Positions 43,423-51,255 of a DNA stretch of 64,000 bases are shown piece by piece. The stretch lies in the NCBI GenBank assembly GCA_903864275.1, contig CAIPFE010000023.1, positions 29,731 to 93,730 of the forward strand, written 5' to 3'. Within the stretch, counting starts at the first letter, position 1; each line of letters starts with the position of its first letter. Position numbers and translations under genes: made by a program. The notes beneath the pieces are model-generated. The model saw nothing but the letters and a program-made list of their open reading frames with translations, had not been told where the DNA came from and did not search any database. The DNA is from an uncultured Mucilaginibacter sp. GTDB taxonomy: Bacteria; Bacteroidota; Bacteroidia; Sphingobacteriales; Sphingobacteriaceae.

Positions 43423-43431
43423 CATGGCCGG
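43423..43431 (+). other. attL core, CATGGCCGG
   Basis: Nine bases identical to 56553-56561. Integrase-type AGTAAC sites follow at 43473-43478 and 43484-43489, as they do at the right end. Confidence 0.65.
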
Positions 43432-43491
43432 AATGTAATTAACCATTGATTTTCAAATAGTTAAAAACATGAAGTAACAAATAAGTAACAT

Positions 43492-43949
43492 CACCAGTAC
43501 GATAAACTACCATAAATCACGATAAAGTAGCCCTAAGCTCGCTTCTATTTTTCCCGCCAATCTGAAAGTGATAGATGACTATTCTATATTATACGCTATA
43601 GTTGTAGATCAGCATTAAACGTTGCTAAAATAAGATAAGTTCCCGCGCTGGTCTAAGCCATACACATAAACTAGCATTGCACCGCTTAAACAACCGGCAG
43701 CAGCAAGCAGAAAACTGTCAAGGGTGGTGCTGCCCAAAAAAAACAAACACCGCACCATTTACATGCCCTTTACTGTTTTCTGTGGTGCTAATTTTGTGAC
43801 TGCGGTGTGTTGCCTTTTCTTTTTAAAACAAAGTCGGCTATGTTATGAGGTACGAATTTCATTGCCGCCAAATGCAGGGAGGCTGGCGGAGAATGAAATG
43901 TAGCGTGATTACGCGTGATGTAATGAACCGCTTGCCGCAACTGCAGGCT
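43492..43949. other. Left end of the element, no gene seen
   Basis: About 450 bp without a plausible gene. It contains CAAACACCGCACCAT (43744-43758) and TGCGGTGTGTTG (43801-43812), which pair as an imperfect inverted repeat around TGTGGTGC, and the first copy of the degenerate cargo-flanking repeat (43837-43947). Confidence 0.5.
43837..43947. repeat. Cargo-flanking degenerate repeat, copy 1
   Basis: Shares ordered blocks with 49144-49268: TATGTTATGAG, CGAATTTCATT, GAGGCTGG.GG, AATGAAA and GCG.GAT.ACGCG.GT.GTAATG. In both copies TTTCATT and AATGAAA can pair. It ends just before the left XRE gene. Confidence 0.65.
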
Positions 43950-44390
43950 CTACGCCTTGCCTTCGTACTTTTCCTTTAGTTCAGCATATAATAGCCTTAA
44001 CGCCTGGTTATCTTGTTCCAGTTCATACTGGCGGTAGGTGGAGTGGTTAAGTTCAGCCTGCAAGGTTAAGGCTGTATTACCCAAACTAACAATATTGAAA
44101 TAGTAACTTGGCGGTAGGTTTTCCAGCATACCGTTTTGCTTATACCTCGATATTTCGTCCATCGCATATTTAAGCAATCTTTCCTTGCCTCCTTCAGTAT
44201 AAATAAACTGCTCGGCATCTATCTCGTAAAGTTTAGCCAGCTGTAAAGCCTGTTTGGCGGTAACATCTACTATCGAATGTTCCAATTCCTTGTATTCACT
44301 TTCTTCAATCTGCAAAACTTTGGCAATCTGCGCCTCTGTCAGTCCTTTTGCTTTCCTTGCAACATATAGCAACCTATTCATAATAAACAA
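43950..44390 (-). CDS. XRE-type helix-turn-helix regulator
   Basis: A 146-residue protein with a Cro/cI-type HTH at about residues 4-60 (LLYVARKAKGLTEAQIAKVLQIEESEYKELEHS) and a C-terminal helical part with a coiled coil near the end (RQYELEQDNQALRLLYAELKEKYEG). The second codon triplet gives an alternative start at 44381 (MNRLL), which looks more natural. It is divergent from another XRE gene; TCGCCA and TGGCGA half sites between them may be the operator. Probably controls element functions. Confidence 0.78.
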   Translation of the reverse strand: MFIMNRLLYVARKAKGLTEAQIAKVLQIEESEYKELEHSIVDVTAKQALQLAKLYEIDAEQFIYTEGGKERLLKYAMDEISRYKQNGMLENLPPSYYFNIVSLGNTALTLQAELNHSTYRQYELEQDNQALRLLYAELKEKYEGKA

Positions 44391-44397
44391 TTTTAGT

Positions 44398-44416
44398 TCG
44401 CCAAACCCAATGGCGA
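44398..44416. promoter_or_regulatory. Possible operator between the two XRE genes
   Basis: TCGCCA (44398-44403), 7 nt, TGGCGA (44411-44416): a short dyad in the 129-bp divergent gap, of the size used by Cro/cI-type dimers. Confidence 0.45.
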
Positions 44417-44507
44417 CACAAATTAAATTATAGGCTGTGCGGTACTGAACCCATGAGGCATGTATTTTACCTTTATTGGTGTTATATTTACCGATAATAA
44501 ACTTTTG

Positions 44508-44515
44508 TATATTTG
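44508..44515 (+). promoter_or_regulatory. -7 box of the plus-strand XRE gene, 4 nt before ATG
   Basis: TATATTTG, GATT, ATG at 44520. This decides the start and predicts a leaderless mRNA. Confidence 0.6.
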
Positions 44516-44519
44516 GATT

Positions 44520-44927
44520 ATGGAAACATCAACTAAACCATCAAACACGCACATCGGTAGAAAAATCAGCCGTATCAGAGAATTACGTGGTATTAAGCAG
44601 GAAACATTAGCATCCGAGCTGGGGGTTAGTCAACAAAGCGTTTCCCGAATGGAACAAAGCGAAGATTTAGAAGATGATGTTTTAGAAAACATTGCAAAAA
44701 TATTAGGTGTTACAACGGATGCCATCAAAAACTTTTCTGAAGAAGCCGTGGTTAACTACTTCAACACCTTTAATCAATCAGTGTCCAGCAGCAATTTTGG
44801 ACATAATAATACCTGCACATTTAACCCACTTGACAAGTTAATGGAATTAGTAGAGGAAAATAAAAAGCTCTACGAACGTTTATTACAAGCTGAAAAAGAA
44901 AAAAATGAACTTCTAAAGGGTAAATAA
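44520..44927 (+). CDS. XRE-type helix-turn-helix regulator with coiled-coil tail
   Basis: A 135-residue protein from the ATG at 44520. The HTH is clear: GRKISRIRELRGIKQETLASELGVSQQSVSRMEQSE (about 12-47), followed by DDVLENIAKILGVTTDAIKNF, the usual fifth helix, a linker with FNQSVSSSNFGHNN and a C-terminal coiled coil (MELVEENKKLYERLLQAEKEKNELL). This layout (HTH, short Asn-rich linker, leucine heptads) is common in Bacteroidota mobile elements and antitoxin-like regulators. The frame opens 20 codons upstream, but the promoter lies between. Confidence 0.82.
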   Translation: METSTKPSNTHIGRKISRIRELRGIKQETLASELGVSQQSVSRMEQSEDLEDDVLENIAKILGVTTDAIKNFSEEAVVNYFNTFNQSVSSSNFGHNNTCTFNPLDKLMELVEENKKLYERLLQAEKEKNELLKGK

Positions 44928-45024
44928 AATTCCCAATACCTTAATCACAAATCAAAACACCTATTGCAAAAGTAAAACTCATTACATAGATTGGGATTGT
45001 TATTAAACGCTCACTAAATTAACA

Positions 45025-45525
45025 ATGAAACCAAACCTATTTAAAACAATTCTATCTACAGTAATTTATGCCGTTGTTTTGTTTTTTGTCTTATGGGGCA
45101 ATAACATTTTTATTAACTGGGGACTACGAACGTTTATACTGCCTTTTTTTGGATGGTTTTATAGCCTTGGATTAGTGGTTAAAATATTACTTATAATTGG
45201 TCTTGGAACTTTGATGCGTGTCGTACTGTTCGGTCTTTTTATGTGGGCAGCGGAAATAGTAAGCAGAATATTAGCCTACATTTTTATCTTCACTAAAACC
45301 GCCTATTGGATATCCGTTTTAATGGTTTTGACAAATTTTACATTTTGCGCCATTGATATGTGGAAATTTATTCAGTGGGATTTTTGGAGCATAATTATTT
45401 GGCTGATGCTTTTGTGGTTTGTATTTCAAATGAACTGGACATTTGTAATGCAAGACAAAGAAAAACTTGAAATTGAAATGGCAAAAGCTGAAGCCGAGGC
45501 AGAACACAATAAGTTACGTTCTTAA
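45025..45525 (+). CDS. Small multi-pass membrane protein, cargo
   Basis: A 166-residue protein, not recognised. Four hydrophobic segments (about 10-30, 38-58, 66-90, 95-140, the last long enough for two) are rich in Trp and Phe (WIFWSIIIWLMLLWF-like). The cytoplasmic tail is a charged helix (KEKLEIEMAKAEAEAEHNKL). It follows the plus-strand XRE gene in the same direction by 97 nt and may be co-transcribed. Small membrane proteins next to XRE regulators are often effectors in defence or toxin modules, but nothing in the sequence proves this. Confidence 0.65.
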   Translation: MKPNLFKTILSTVIYAVVLFFVLWGNNIFINWGLRTFILPFFGWFYSLGLVVKILLIIGLGTLMRVVLFGLFMWAAEIVSRILAYIFIFTKTAYWISVLMVLTNFTFCAIDMWKFIQWDFWSIIIWLMLLWFVFQMNWTFVMQDKEKLEIEMAKAEAEAEHNKLRS

Positions 45526-45535
45526 AAAGCATTTT

Positions 45536-45886
45536 TTACTTTGTCCCAACAGGTATTTTGGGCCGTCTTTTCTTTAGTATCCTAAAAGTATCAGTAGCTA
45601 ACCATATTATCAAAAAAACGGCAAGCCATCTATCTATGATTTGCCATTGTTGTTTATGTATAAATAGTTTAATAATTGGGTTAAATAAAACAACACACAA
45701 ACCACATAATATTGCCGTAATTAGCATTCCTATTTTATATTCCATGTATGAAAGCCAACCAAATAGAAAACAAACAGCAACACGCATTAACTGGTAATAA
45801 CCGTATGGCATTTTAAATAAACATCCTATCAAAAATATGGCTATTGTTATTTTGGCAATGACTGCATTCGTTTCCGGTGTTTTCAT
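45536..45886 (-). CDS. Small membrane protein, cargo
   Basis: A 116-residue protein with four hydrophobic helices (about 10-24, 28-45, 48-70 and 85-100) and a basic tail (ILKKRRPKIPVGTK). Not recognised. It starts inside the stop of the upstream membrane protein gene (45883-45886 overlap, ATGA type), so the two are translationally coupled. It is convergent with the gene at 45025, with only 10 bp between the stop codons. Confidence 0.6.
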   Translation of the reverse strand: MKTPETNAVIAKITIAIFLIGCLFKMPYGYYQLMRVAVCFLFGWLSYMEYKIGMLITAILCGLCVVLFNPIIKLFIHKQQWQIIDRWLAVFLIIWLATDTFRILKKRRPKIPVGTK

Positions 45887-46407
45887 TTAATAAAGCCCTT
45901 TGATTTTAAAATTTCCTTTAATTCTGCCTTTCGTTCTTGTTCTCCAGGCGTAAGGTTACTTATCTGCTCTTCTATCTCCTGAATAGGAATGTGGTTGGTT
46001 TCTTGATCTTTTTTAGGAAATAGTTCTTCAATTTCTCTATATGCGATAATTAATCCAATTGTTGTACCAATAAATTCGAGTAATGACTGCCACTTAAATT
46101 GGCGCGAAAGCAAAAAAATGGATAGAAATAATAAAGGAGAAAAGCAAATAAGTAATATAATTCCTGTTACCTTTTTATAATATGGAGCCATGAATGTACC
46201 AGCCTTTATAAAACAATAACCGGACATACCAGAGGCAATCATCGGTAACGTGATGTGTGTCACCCAATAATAATCATCACTATCTCCACCAAAATAAGCT
46301 GAAATATGTCCAACTATATTAGTCAAAGCATACCCTACAAAATAACAAACTATTGCAAGGGGAAGCACCGCTATCCATCTTAACCAGTTAAATTTAGGGT
46401 TATTCAT
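45883..46407 (-). CDS. Membrane protein, cargo, coupled to its neighbour
   Basis: A 174-residue protein with four membrane helices (about 10-32, 44-68, 75-100, 105-128), then a soluble tail: EIEELFPKKDQETNHIPIQEIEEQISNLTPGEQERKAELKEILKSKG, acidic then basic and helical. The tail resembles a small regulatory or partner-binding helix pair. Not recognised. First gene of a two-gene unit, AT-rich like its neighbours. Confidence 0.6.
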   Translation of the reverse strand: MNNPKFNWLRWIAVLPLAIVCYFVGYALTNIVGHISAYFGGDSDDYYWVTHITLPMIASGMSGYCFIKAGTFMAPYYKKVTGIILLICFSPLLFLSIFLLSRQFKWQSLLEFIGTTIGLIIAYREIEELFPKKDQETNHIPIQEIEEQISNLTPGEQERKAELKEILKSKGFIK

Positions 46408-46620
46408 TATTGTAATAAGCTTGTAAATGATTTTAGTTGAAGTATTTTTTTATCATGTTGCAGAGTATTATTCACCAATTCAACGGATTTGCTCCAGTTA
46501 AAACACCTCCCTTAATTATAGGTTGTTTGATATTTTTCCCTTGCTTTGGCTAAATCAAAGCATGAAAAGCCTAATCAAAATTATAAATTTTAATTACTTA
46601 TTTTTATAAAAAAAATTGCC

Positions 46621-47238
46621 ATGATTTCGATAGAAAAGAAAAAACCATATAAACAATGGCTGAGTAGTCCTTATAAGTCCGATAACAAGGATTTTGAATT
46701 TCAATTTGAGTTCGAAGGTGATAATAACGGAGTTTTAAGGGCTTCAAATCTATTGACAGGGGATCAAAAGATTTATCCGTTTCAGATAACCGAAGAGGAC
46801 GACATTTCCTTTGTGACGATTGTATATTTACCCGACACTAATTTAGATACTGAACTCACGGTGATAAAAAAGGACTTAAAAGAAATATTACATTTCTTGA
46901 TCTATAATGTATCAGATTTAGAGAACCAGTTTATAGAAAGCGAAGTTTCGCTGAAATCTACAATTGAATTGTTATCCAGTCCTATTGTAAGCAAAAATGG
47001 AAAGATTGAATTTCAGTACATTTTTTTAACTGATAAATCAGGAACATTAAAGATAATTGATAATCGCTTAAATAAAATAACAGAAGGCACTTTTAACCTG
47101 CTATTTTCAGAAGATTATAATACTTGGTTTATTGATATGCATGCAAATATATCCATAAGAACGTCGCATGGCGATTACCCACTTTTAGGTTGTTTTTCAT
47201 TCAAATTATTTGAGTACCTAAATAAAATTTCAAATTAA
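46621..47238 (+). CDS. Hypothetical protein with two tandem beta domains, cargo
   Basis: A 205-residue soluble protein, not recognised. It contains an internal duplication: residues about 14-75 (LSSPYKSDNKDFEFQFEF...) and about 118-177 (LLSSPIVSKNGKIEFQYIFL...) share the pattern 'LSSP-x7-EFQ-x4-F-x5-G-L'. Both units look like a six-to-seven strand beta domain, joined by a short helical linker (KKDLKEILHFLIYNVSDLENQF). No signal peptide, no membrane segments. The preceding ATG-rich stretch is AT-rich and I see no clear promoter. Low GC fits the cargo. Confidence 0.6.
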   Translation: MISIEKKKPYKQWLSSPYKSDNKDFEFQFEFEGDNNGVLRASNLLTGDQKIYPFQITEEDDISFVTIVYLPDTNLDTELTVIKKDLKEILHFLIYNVSDLENQFIESEVSLKSTIELLSSPIVSKNGKIEFQYIFLTDKSGTLKIIDNRLNKITEGTFNLLFSEDYNTWFIDMHANISIRTSHGDYPLLGCFSFKLFEYLNKISN

Positions 47239-47317
47239 AATGAAGGTTTAAATAAGTTAGTTGAAGTTTGTTTTAAATTAAATTACCGAGCCAAATATTT
47301 CATTAAAATTTTTATAT

Positions 47318-48214
47318 ATGTGGATAATTCAAGTGTTAGTAGGCTTAATAATGGGAATTATATGTATTTTTTACGTATCCCAAATATTCATACCGCTTTT
47401 TTATTGCATTCCAAAATCAATTTATTTAGTTTTGAGAAGTGAATTACGCCCTTCAGCAATCTTCTTTTGGTTTTGGGCGCCGTTAATTTGGCTCGCCATC
47501 CCCTTTTTAATCGGCTTCTTTTTTCCTTCAATAATTGAGACGTCTTTGTTCCGGTTTTTAGATAATCCAATTAGTAGCATCGTAACTAATTTAATGGTCG
47601 CAGGTTTGATTTTATCAACCATTTTTACACGCAAAGGTCGCGCAGATGCTAAAGAAGATTTTTGGAATTCAATGAAAAAATTCAGAACTGCTCGGTCGAA
47701 TGATAAAGTTGAAATAGAAAATTTTGGAGCGACATTGCATTCTAATGATGCTTTTAAAATGTATGAAGCTAAAGATTACGCTGGAGCGATTGAAAAATTC
47801 AACACGGTAATAGCTGTTTTTGAATTAAATAAAACTGAACAAACTAAAGTCCCATTAAATTTTAATGCGCTATTAAAAGAGGCGTATTATAACCGAGGAT
47901 GCGCAAAGGATGAACTCAAAGACTATACCGGAGCGATTGATGATTACACCAAAGCAATTGAATTAGGCCCTAATAATGAAAGCGAATACTTAAACAGAGG
48001 TCTTGCAAAGTATGAACTTCACTTTTTCCAAGAAGCAATTAAAGATTATGACAAAGCAATAGAAATCGAACCCAACAAAAGTACTGCCTATTTCGGCAGA
48101 GCGAATGCAGAATATCAAGCAGGTGACAAAGAAAATGCCTGCTTAGACTGGAGTAAAGCAAGTGAATTGGGATTTGCGTTGGCCGATGATATGATCAATA
48201 AATATTGCAAATAG
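47318..48214 (+). CDS. Membrane-anchored tetratricopeptide repeat protein, cargo
   Basis: A 298-residue protein. Three membrane helices in the first 110 residues (about 4-26, 46-72, 84-105) are followed by a basic linker (TRKGRADAKEDFWNSMKKFR) and four TPR units from about residue 145 to 292 (KMYEAKDYAGAIEKF, NRGCAKDELKDYTGAIDDY, NRGLAKYELHFFQEAIKDY, GRANAEYQAGDKENACLDW). TPRs bind protein partners, so this may be a membrane receptor or scaffold for the cargo gene products. No enzymatic domain. Confidence 0.72.
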   Translation: MWIIQVLVGLIMGIICIFYVSQIFIPLFYCIPKSIYLVLRSELRPSAIFFWFWAPLIWLAIPFLIGFFFPSIIETSLFRFLDNPISSIVTNLMVAGLILSTIFTRKGRADAKEDFWNSMKKFRTARSNDKVEIENFGATLHSNDAFKMYEAKDYAGAIEKFNTVIAVFELNKTEQTKVPLNFNALLKEAYYNRGCAKDELKDYTGAIDDYTKAIELGPNNESEYLNRGLAKYELHFFQEAIKDYDKAIEIEPNKSTAYFGRANAEYQAGDKENACLDWSKASELGFALADDMINKYCK

Positions 48215-48354
48215 TAAAATAATATAGTTTTTCCTTTATCGGGTTGCTGGGTATTTTTCACGGGACGTAAAATTAATTAAGAATTAGCCAGTAAGACAAG
48301 AAACGCCTTTGCGTTTTATTTATTGATAATTTTGTTATTATTGGTATATATAGA

Positions 48355-49032
48355 TCAGTAATATATAACCTTTGTTCTTTTTAATTTTTCTGAGGGTAAA
48401 ATCTCAGAAATATCTTTAATACTTCCGATGTCCAATTTTAAAACCTGCTCACAAGTGTTTTTTATCATAATCCTATATTCTTGTTGATATGAGTATCTTA
48501 ACGGTTTTTGAAAAAAAGATTTACTTCCTTCATGATTGTATAAATCTAAATATTCAACTAATCTCATTTGATACTCTAAGTTTGATTTCGTCAAGGCTTT
48601 TTTAACCCGGGTTACAAATTCAATAGAATTATAAATAACTAAAACATGCGTCCCCATCTGCATCAACCTTTCGGGTAATTCATTTGGGTTGACTGGTTTA
48701 GGATTCTTAGTCGTTATCGCATATAAGCAGAATAGATTTGCATAAAAATCTCGGTTGTAGTAATTGTATTGATAATAATCCTCTCTAATTCTAATTCCTT
48801 CAATATGAGTTACTGCTAAATCGCCATGAATTAAGTCCAATACAGCACTTTTGCCAAAAGTCTGTTTAACAACATATTCATATTTATCACCCCTGCCATC
48901 TAACGGATCAAGTTTTGTAAAATTCTGTATCGAATTACAATGTAAAATTCCATTTTGAAAACTTTCCAAGTACTCAATTGGGTGATATTTCAAAAAACCA
49001 CAAATAAAATCGTCGGGAATATCTGTAATCAT
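48355..49032 (-). CDS. Hypothetical protein, DUF2971-like layout, cargo
   Basis: 225 residues from ATG 49030-49032. I do not recognise it with certainty. Its ordered motifs (numbered from this ATG) are FQNGILHCNSIQNFTKLD (about 22-39), GRGDKYE, NLFCLYAI (about 99-106), GTHVLVIYNSIEFVTRV (about 126-142) and PLRYSYQQEYRIMI (about 175-188). This is the pattern of DUF2971-type proteins (an N-terminal 'FND-like' turn, a CFS-like strand and a C-terminal QxEYR). A few such proteins occur beside phage defence genes. The start: the frame opens eight codons earlier, but a TATATTTG box sits 3 nt before this ATG. Confidence 0.6.
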   Translation of the reverse strand: MITDIPDDFICGFLKYHPIEYLESFQNGILHCNSIQNFTKLDPLDGRGDKYEYVVKQTFGKSAVLDLIHGDLAVTHIEGIRIREDYYQYNYYNRDFYANLFCLYAITTKNPKPVNPNELPERLMQMGTHVLVIYNSIEFVTRVKKALTKSNLEYQMRLVEYLDLYNHEGSKSFFQKPLRYSYQQEYRIMIKNTCEQVLKLDIGSIKDISEILPSEKLKRTKVIYY

Positions 49033-49035
49033 ACA

Positions 49036-49043
49036 CAAATATA
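49036..49043 (-). promoter_or_regulatory. -7 box of the DUF2971-like gene, 3 nt before ATG
   Basis: TATATTTG on the minus strand followed by TGT and ATG. Predicts a leaderless mRNA. Confidence 0.6.
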
Positions 49044-49143
49044 ATGTTTTAAGCATTCTTATTTACTGATAATCAATCCTCTCACTACTGCCATCGGAAT
49101 TATTGGAAGCTAAGGATTGATGTTAATACCCTGCAGGTCAGGT

Positions 49144-49268
49144 AAAGCAGGTATGTTATGAGCGACAGCGAATTTCATTCCTGCTTGTGCGGCAGCGAGG
49201 CTGGTGGCGGAATGAAACCCGCCGCGATAACGCGCGTGTTGTAATGCAGCCCCCTGTCGCAGCGGCAG
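49144..49268. repeat. Cargo-flanking degenerate repeat, copy 2, with hairpin
   Basis: Partner of the copy at 43837-43947; see there for shared blocks. CCCCTGTCGCAGCGGCAGGGG-type hairpin at about 49250-49271 is at its end. It lies between the cargo and the mobilization operon. Confidence 0.65.
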
Positions 49269-49302
49269 GGGGGTATGTTTTATACCAACATGTAAGGGCT
49301 TT

Positions 49303-49923
49303 TTATTTGCGTCGCTTTCTCGATTTTTTGCCCTGCTTGACATTTTGTATGTCGTTGCCTCTACCTTCGTTAATCTTCCCGTTTTCCATCCTAATGACTG
49401 TTTTCTCCGCTTCATCAGGGTTGCTTGTATAAATGCTATCAGCCCATTTTGTAGAATGTGTGTCAACTTGCCGCAGCAAACGGTACTTTATATCAACCGC
49501 GTGTAAACGGTTGTTCTCTGCCCATAAATGACCGCATAACCCTGTACTGATAGCTGTTACAATTAACAATATCATTCCGGCAATAATCCATCCCTTAGTT
49601 TTAAAATCAAATTGGTGTTTAAGTTTTAGGGGTAACGCTTTTCGTATCGCCTCCAATATACCCTTTGATTCGGCTAATGAATTTTGGATTTGCTCTGCCG
49701 GGAAGCTGATATTTAGCTGGCTGATAGCAGCTTTTATTTCTGCATTCTCATTGTTATATCTTACCAAAAACACTTCAAAAATCTTTTGTAAGGCCTCAAA
49801 ATGAAGCGTATAATCGACTGTTTTTGGCTCTCGCTTCTCCTGGTCGGTTATTTTTTTTATAAGGCTATCAATAATCTCATCTTGCCCGTCTATCCTTTCG
49901 GTAAGTTCATCTATTTCTTTCAT
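49303..49923 (-). CDS. Mobilization-associated membrane protein
   Basis: A 206-residue protein encoded directly after the relaxase (4-nt overlap). The N-terminal half is helical with a coiled coil (MKEIDELTERIDGQDEIIDSLIKKI), then one membrane helix at about 112-130 (WIIAGMILLIVTAISTGLCG), and a basic, low-complexity C-terminus (VKQGKKSRKRRK). Similar proteins follow the relaxase in many Bacteroidota elements, possibly anchoring the relaxosome to the membrane; that is an inference from position. Confidence 0.65.
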   Translation of the reverse strand: MKEIDELTERIDGQDEIIDSLIKKITDQEKREPKTVDYTLHFEALQKIFEVFLVRYNNENAEIKAAISQLNISFPAEQIQNSLAESKGILEAIRKALPLKLKHQFDFKTKGWIIAGMILLIVTAISTGLCGHLWAENNRLHAVDIKYRLLRQVDTHSTKWADSIYTSNPDEAEKTVIRMENGKINEGRGNDIQNVKQGKKSRKRRK

Positions 49924-50876
49924 CGTGATATTCCTCTGCTTTGCTCCTGTTCGTTCTTCTTTCTGCGTTTTCTTTCCGGCCCATCATTTTCTTCAGCAAT
50001 ATTTCCGAGCAATTCTTCTAACAAATCAGCCCCGGATGATAGCGTTTCCCTGAAATAATGTGTTTCCGCTTCCGGCATTTGTTGATTGTTTCGTTCCTGT
50101 TCGGCGTTTTTCACTACTTCCCTTAACTGGTCTGCCAAACTCTTTTCCGGCTGTTGCTGCTCAATCGCCTGGCTTAATTTGGCATAGCTTAAACTGCGGT
50201 CGATTTCCGACCCTTTGAATTTGAATTCACCCTTGCTGAAACTGATACCCTGTATTTCGTTACTACCGCTTTTATATTTGTAGAGCATTCCTATACCCTG
50301 TTTCGCTAATACCCGTTTCAGTTCATCAAGATTTTTTACTTTTTTGCTGGCCGACTTAATGGCATCATATAGTTCATATTTGACTTTATCTTCCCCTTTT
50401 AGCTGCTGACGGTTAACCTGTTCTTTCCCCGGCGAAAGATAAAAGCCATGCTTAATAGTCATATCCTTACATACAACAACATTCCGTTGCTTTTGAAAAT
50501 TGTCCGGTATGGTTTTACCATCATTATCTACTCGGTTGTAAACAATGTGTAAATGTGGATGGCCTTTGTCCCGGTGCTTTACAATTAAGTACTGGGTTTC
50601 CCTGATCTTCATCTTTTGCAAATACTCCTTAGCCATATTCACCATTACTTCATCATTGAGTTTAGCCAAGTCATTGATGCTCCAGCTTAAAGCAATGTGG
50701 CCTACGGCCTGTCCCAAATTCGGGTTGTATTTTCTTTGCAGGTTAAAATCATCGATGATCTGATTTACCTCCCGCATCCTTAAACCTGCACCGTCCAATA
50801 TAACCGCATCATGCTTTTGTACCACATAGCGGATACAGCCGCCAAAACTTCTACCCGTTATCACTTTCCCGATCAT
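49920..50876 (-). CDS. Relaxase / mobilization nuclease
   Basis: 318-residue DNA relaxase that should nick oriT and stay covalently bound through a tyrosine. The relaxase core is in the first 160 residues: N-terminal IGKVITGRSFGGCIRYV with Tyr17 as the candidate nucleophile, and the metal-binding histidine triad in GHPHLHIVYNRVD (His106, His108, His110). The C-terminal third is helical and Gln/Glu-rich. It overlaps MobC by 26 nt. Family: PF03432-type mobilization nuclease as in Bacteroides mobilizable elements. Confidence 0.88.
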   Translation of the reverse strand: MIGKVITGRSFGGCIRYVVQKHDAVILDGAGLRMREVNQIIDDFNLQRKYNPNLGQAVGHIALSWSINDLAKLNDEVMVNMAKEYLQKMKIRETQYLIVKHRDKGHPHLHIVYNRVDNDGKTIPDNFQKQRNVVVCKDMTIKHGFYLSPGKEQVNRQQLKGEDKVKYELYDAIKSASKKVKNLDELKRVLAKQGIGMLYKYKSGSNEIQGISFSKGEFKFKGSEIDRSLSYAKLSQAIEQQQPEKSLADQLREVVKNAEQERNNQQMPEAETHYFRETLSSGADLLEELLGNIAEENDGPERKRRKKNEQEQSRGISR

Positions 50877-51255
50877 TCCTGTTCAACTTTTTAAAGGTTT
50901 CGTCAACCTCTTTTATAACCTGCTCACATTGCCGTACCACCCTCAAAAGTCCAAGCTGGTGCGCCAGTTTGGTCAACTGGTTAAGGTTGTTGGAAAGCTC
51001 GGCCAGCATCCAAAGGATGCGCCGCTCATCGGCAGTTAGGCGGGGTATGATCTTTGCGCTTTTGGCGGAAGCCCTGATCCAGGTACTTGGCCGCATACCT
51101 GCGGCTTTGGCCTTGTCGTCGATCTGAAAGCGTTCCGTTGCTGACATTCTAATGCGAATTATCAGCTCCCGTTTGACCCTCTTTTTGGGCGCACCGCCCT
51201 TATTTTTTTGCTGGTCGCCTGGTAATTTATTCTTTGATTTTGCTATTACTTCCAT
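50851..51255 (-). CDS. mobC: MobC-like relaxosome accessory protein
   Basis: A 134-residue basic protein with a ribbon-helix-helix-like N-terminal part (RELIIRIRMSATERFQIDDKAKAAGMRPSTWIRASA, about 25-60) and a helical C-terminal half ending in a charged tail, as in MobC. It should bind near oriT and help the relaxase. It is the first gene of the mob operon, with a palindrome-rich stretch (candidate oriT) upstream. Confidence 0.82.
   Translation of the reverse strand: MEVIAKSKNKLPGDQQKNKGGAPKKRVKRELIIRIRMSATERFQIDDKAKAAGMRPSTWIRASAKSAKIIPRLTADERRILWMLAELSNNLNQLTKLAHQLGLLRVVRQCEQVIKEVDETFKKLNRNDRESDNG

Noticed and set aside
49110..49466. 118-residue minus-strand frame beside the relaxase operon
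   Set aside because: It overlaps the real mobilization gene at 49303-49923 and the degenerate repeat; composition is low-quality and no family is suggested.
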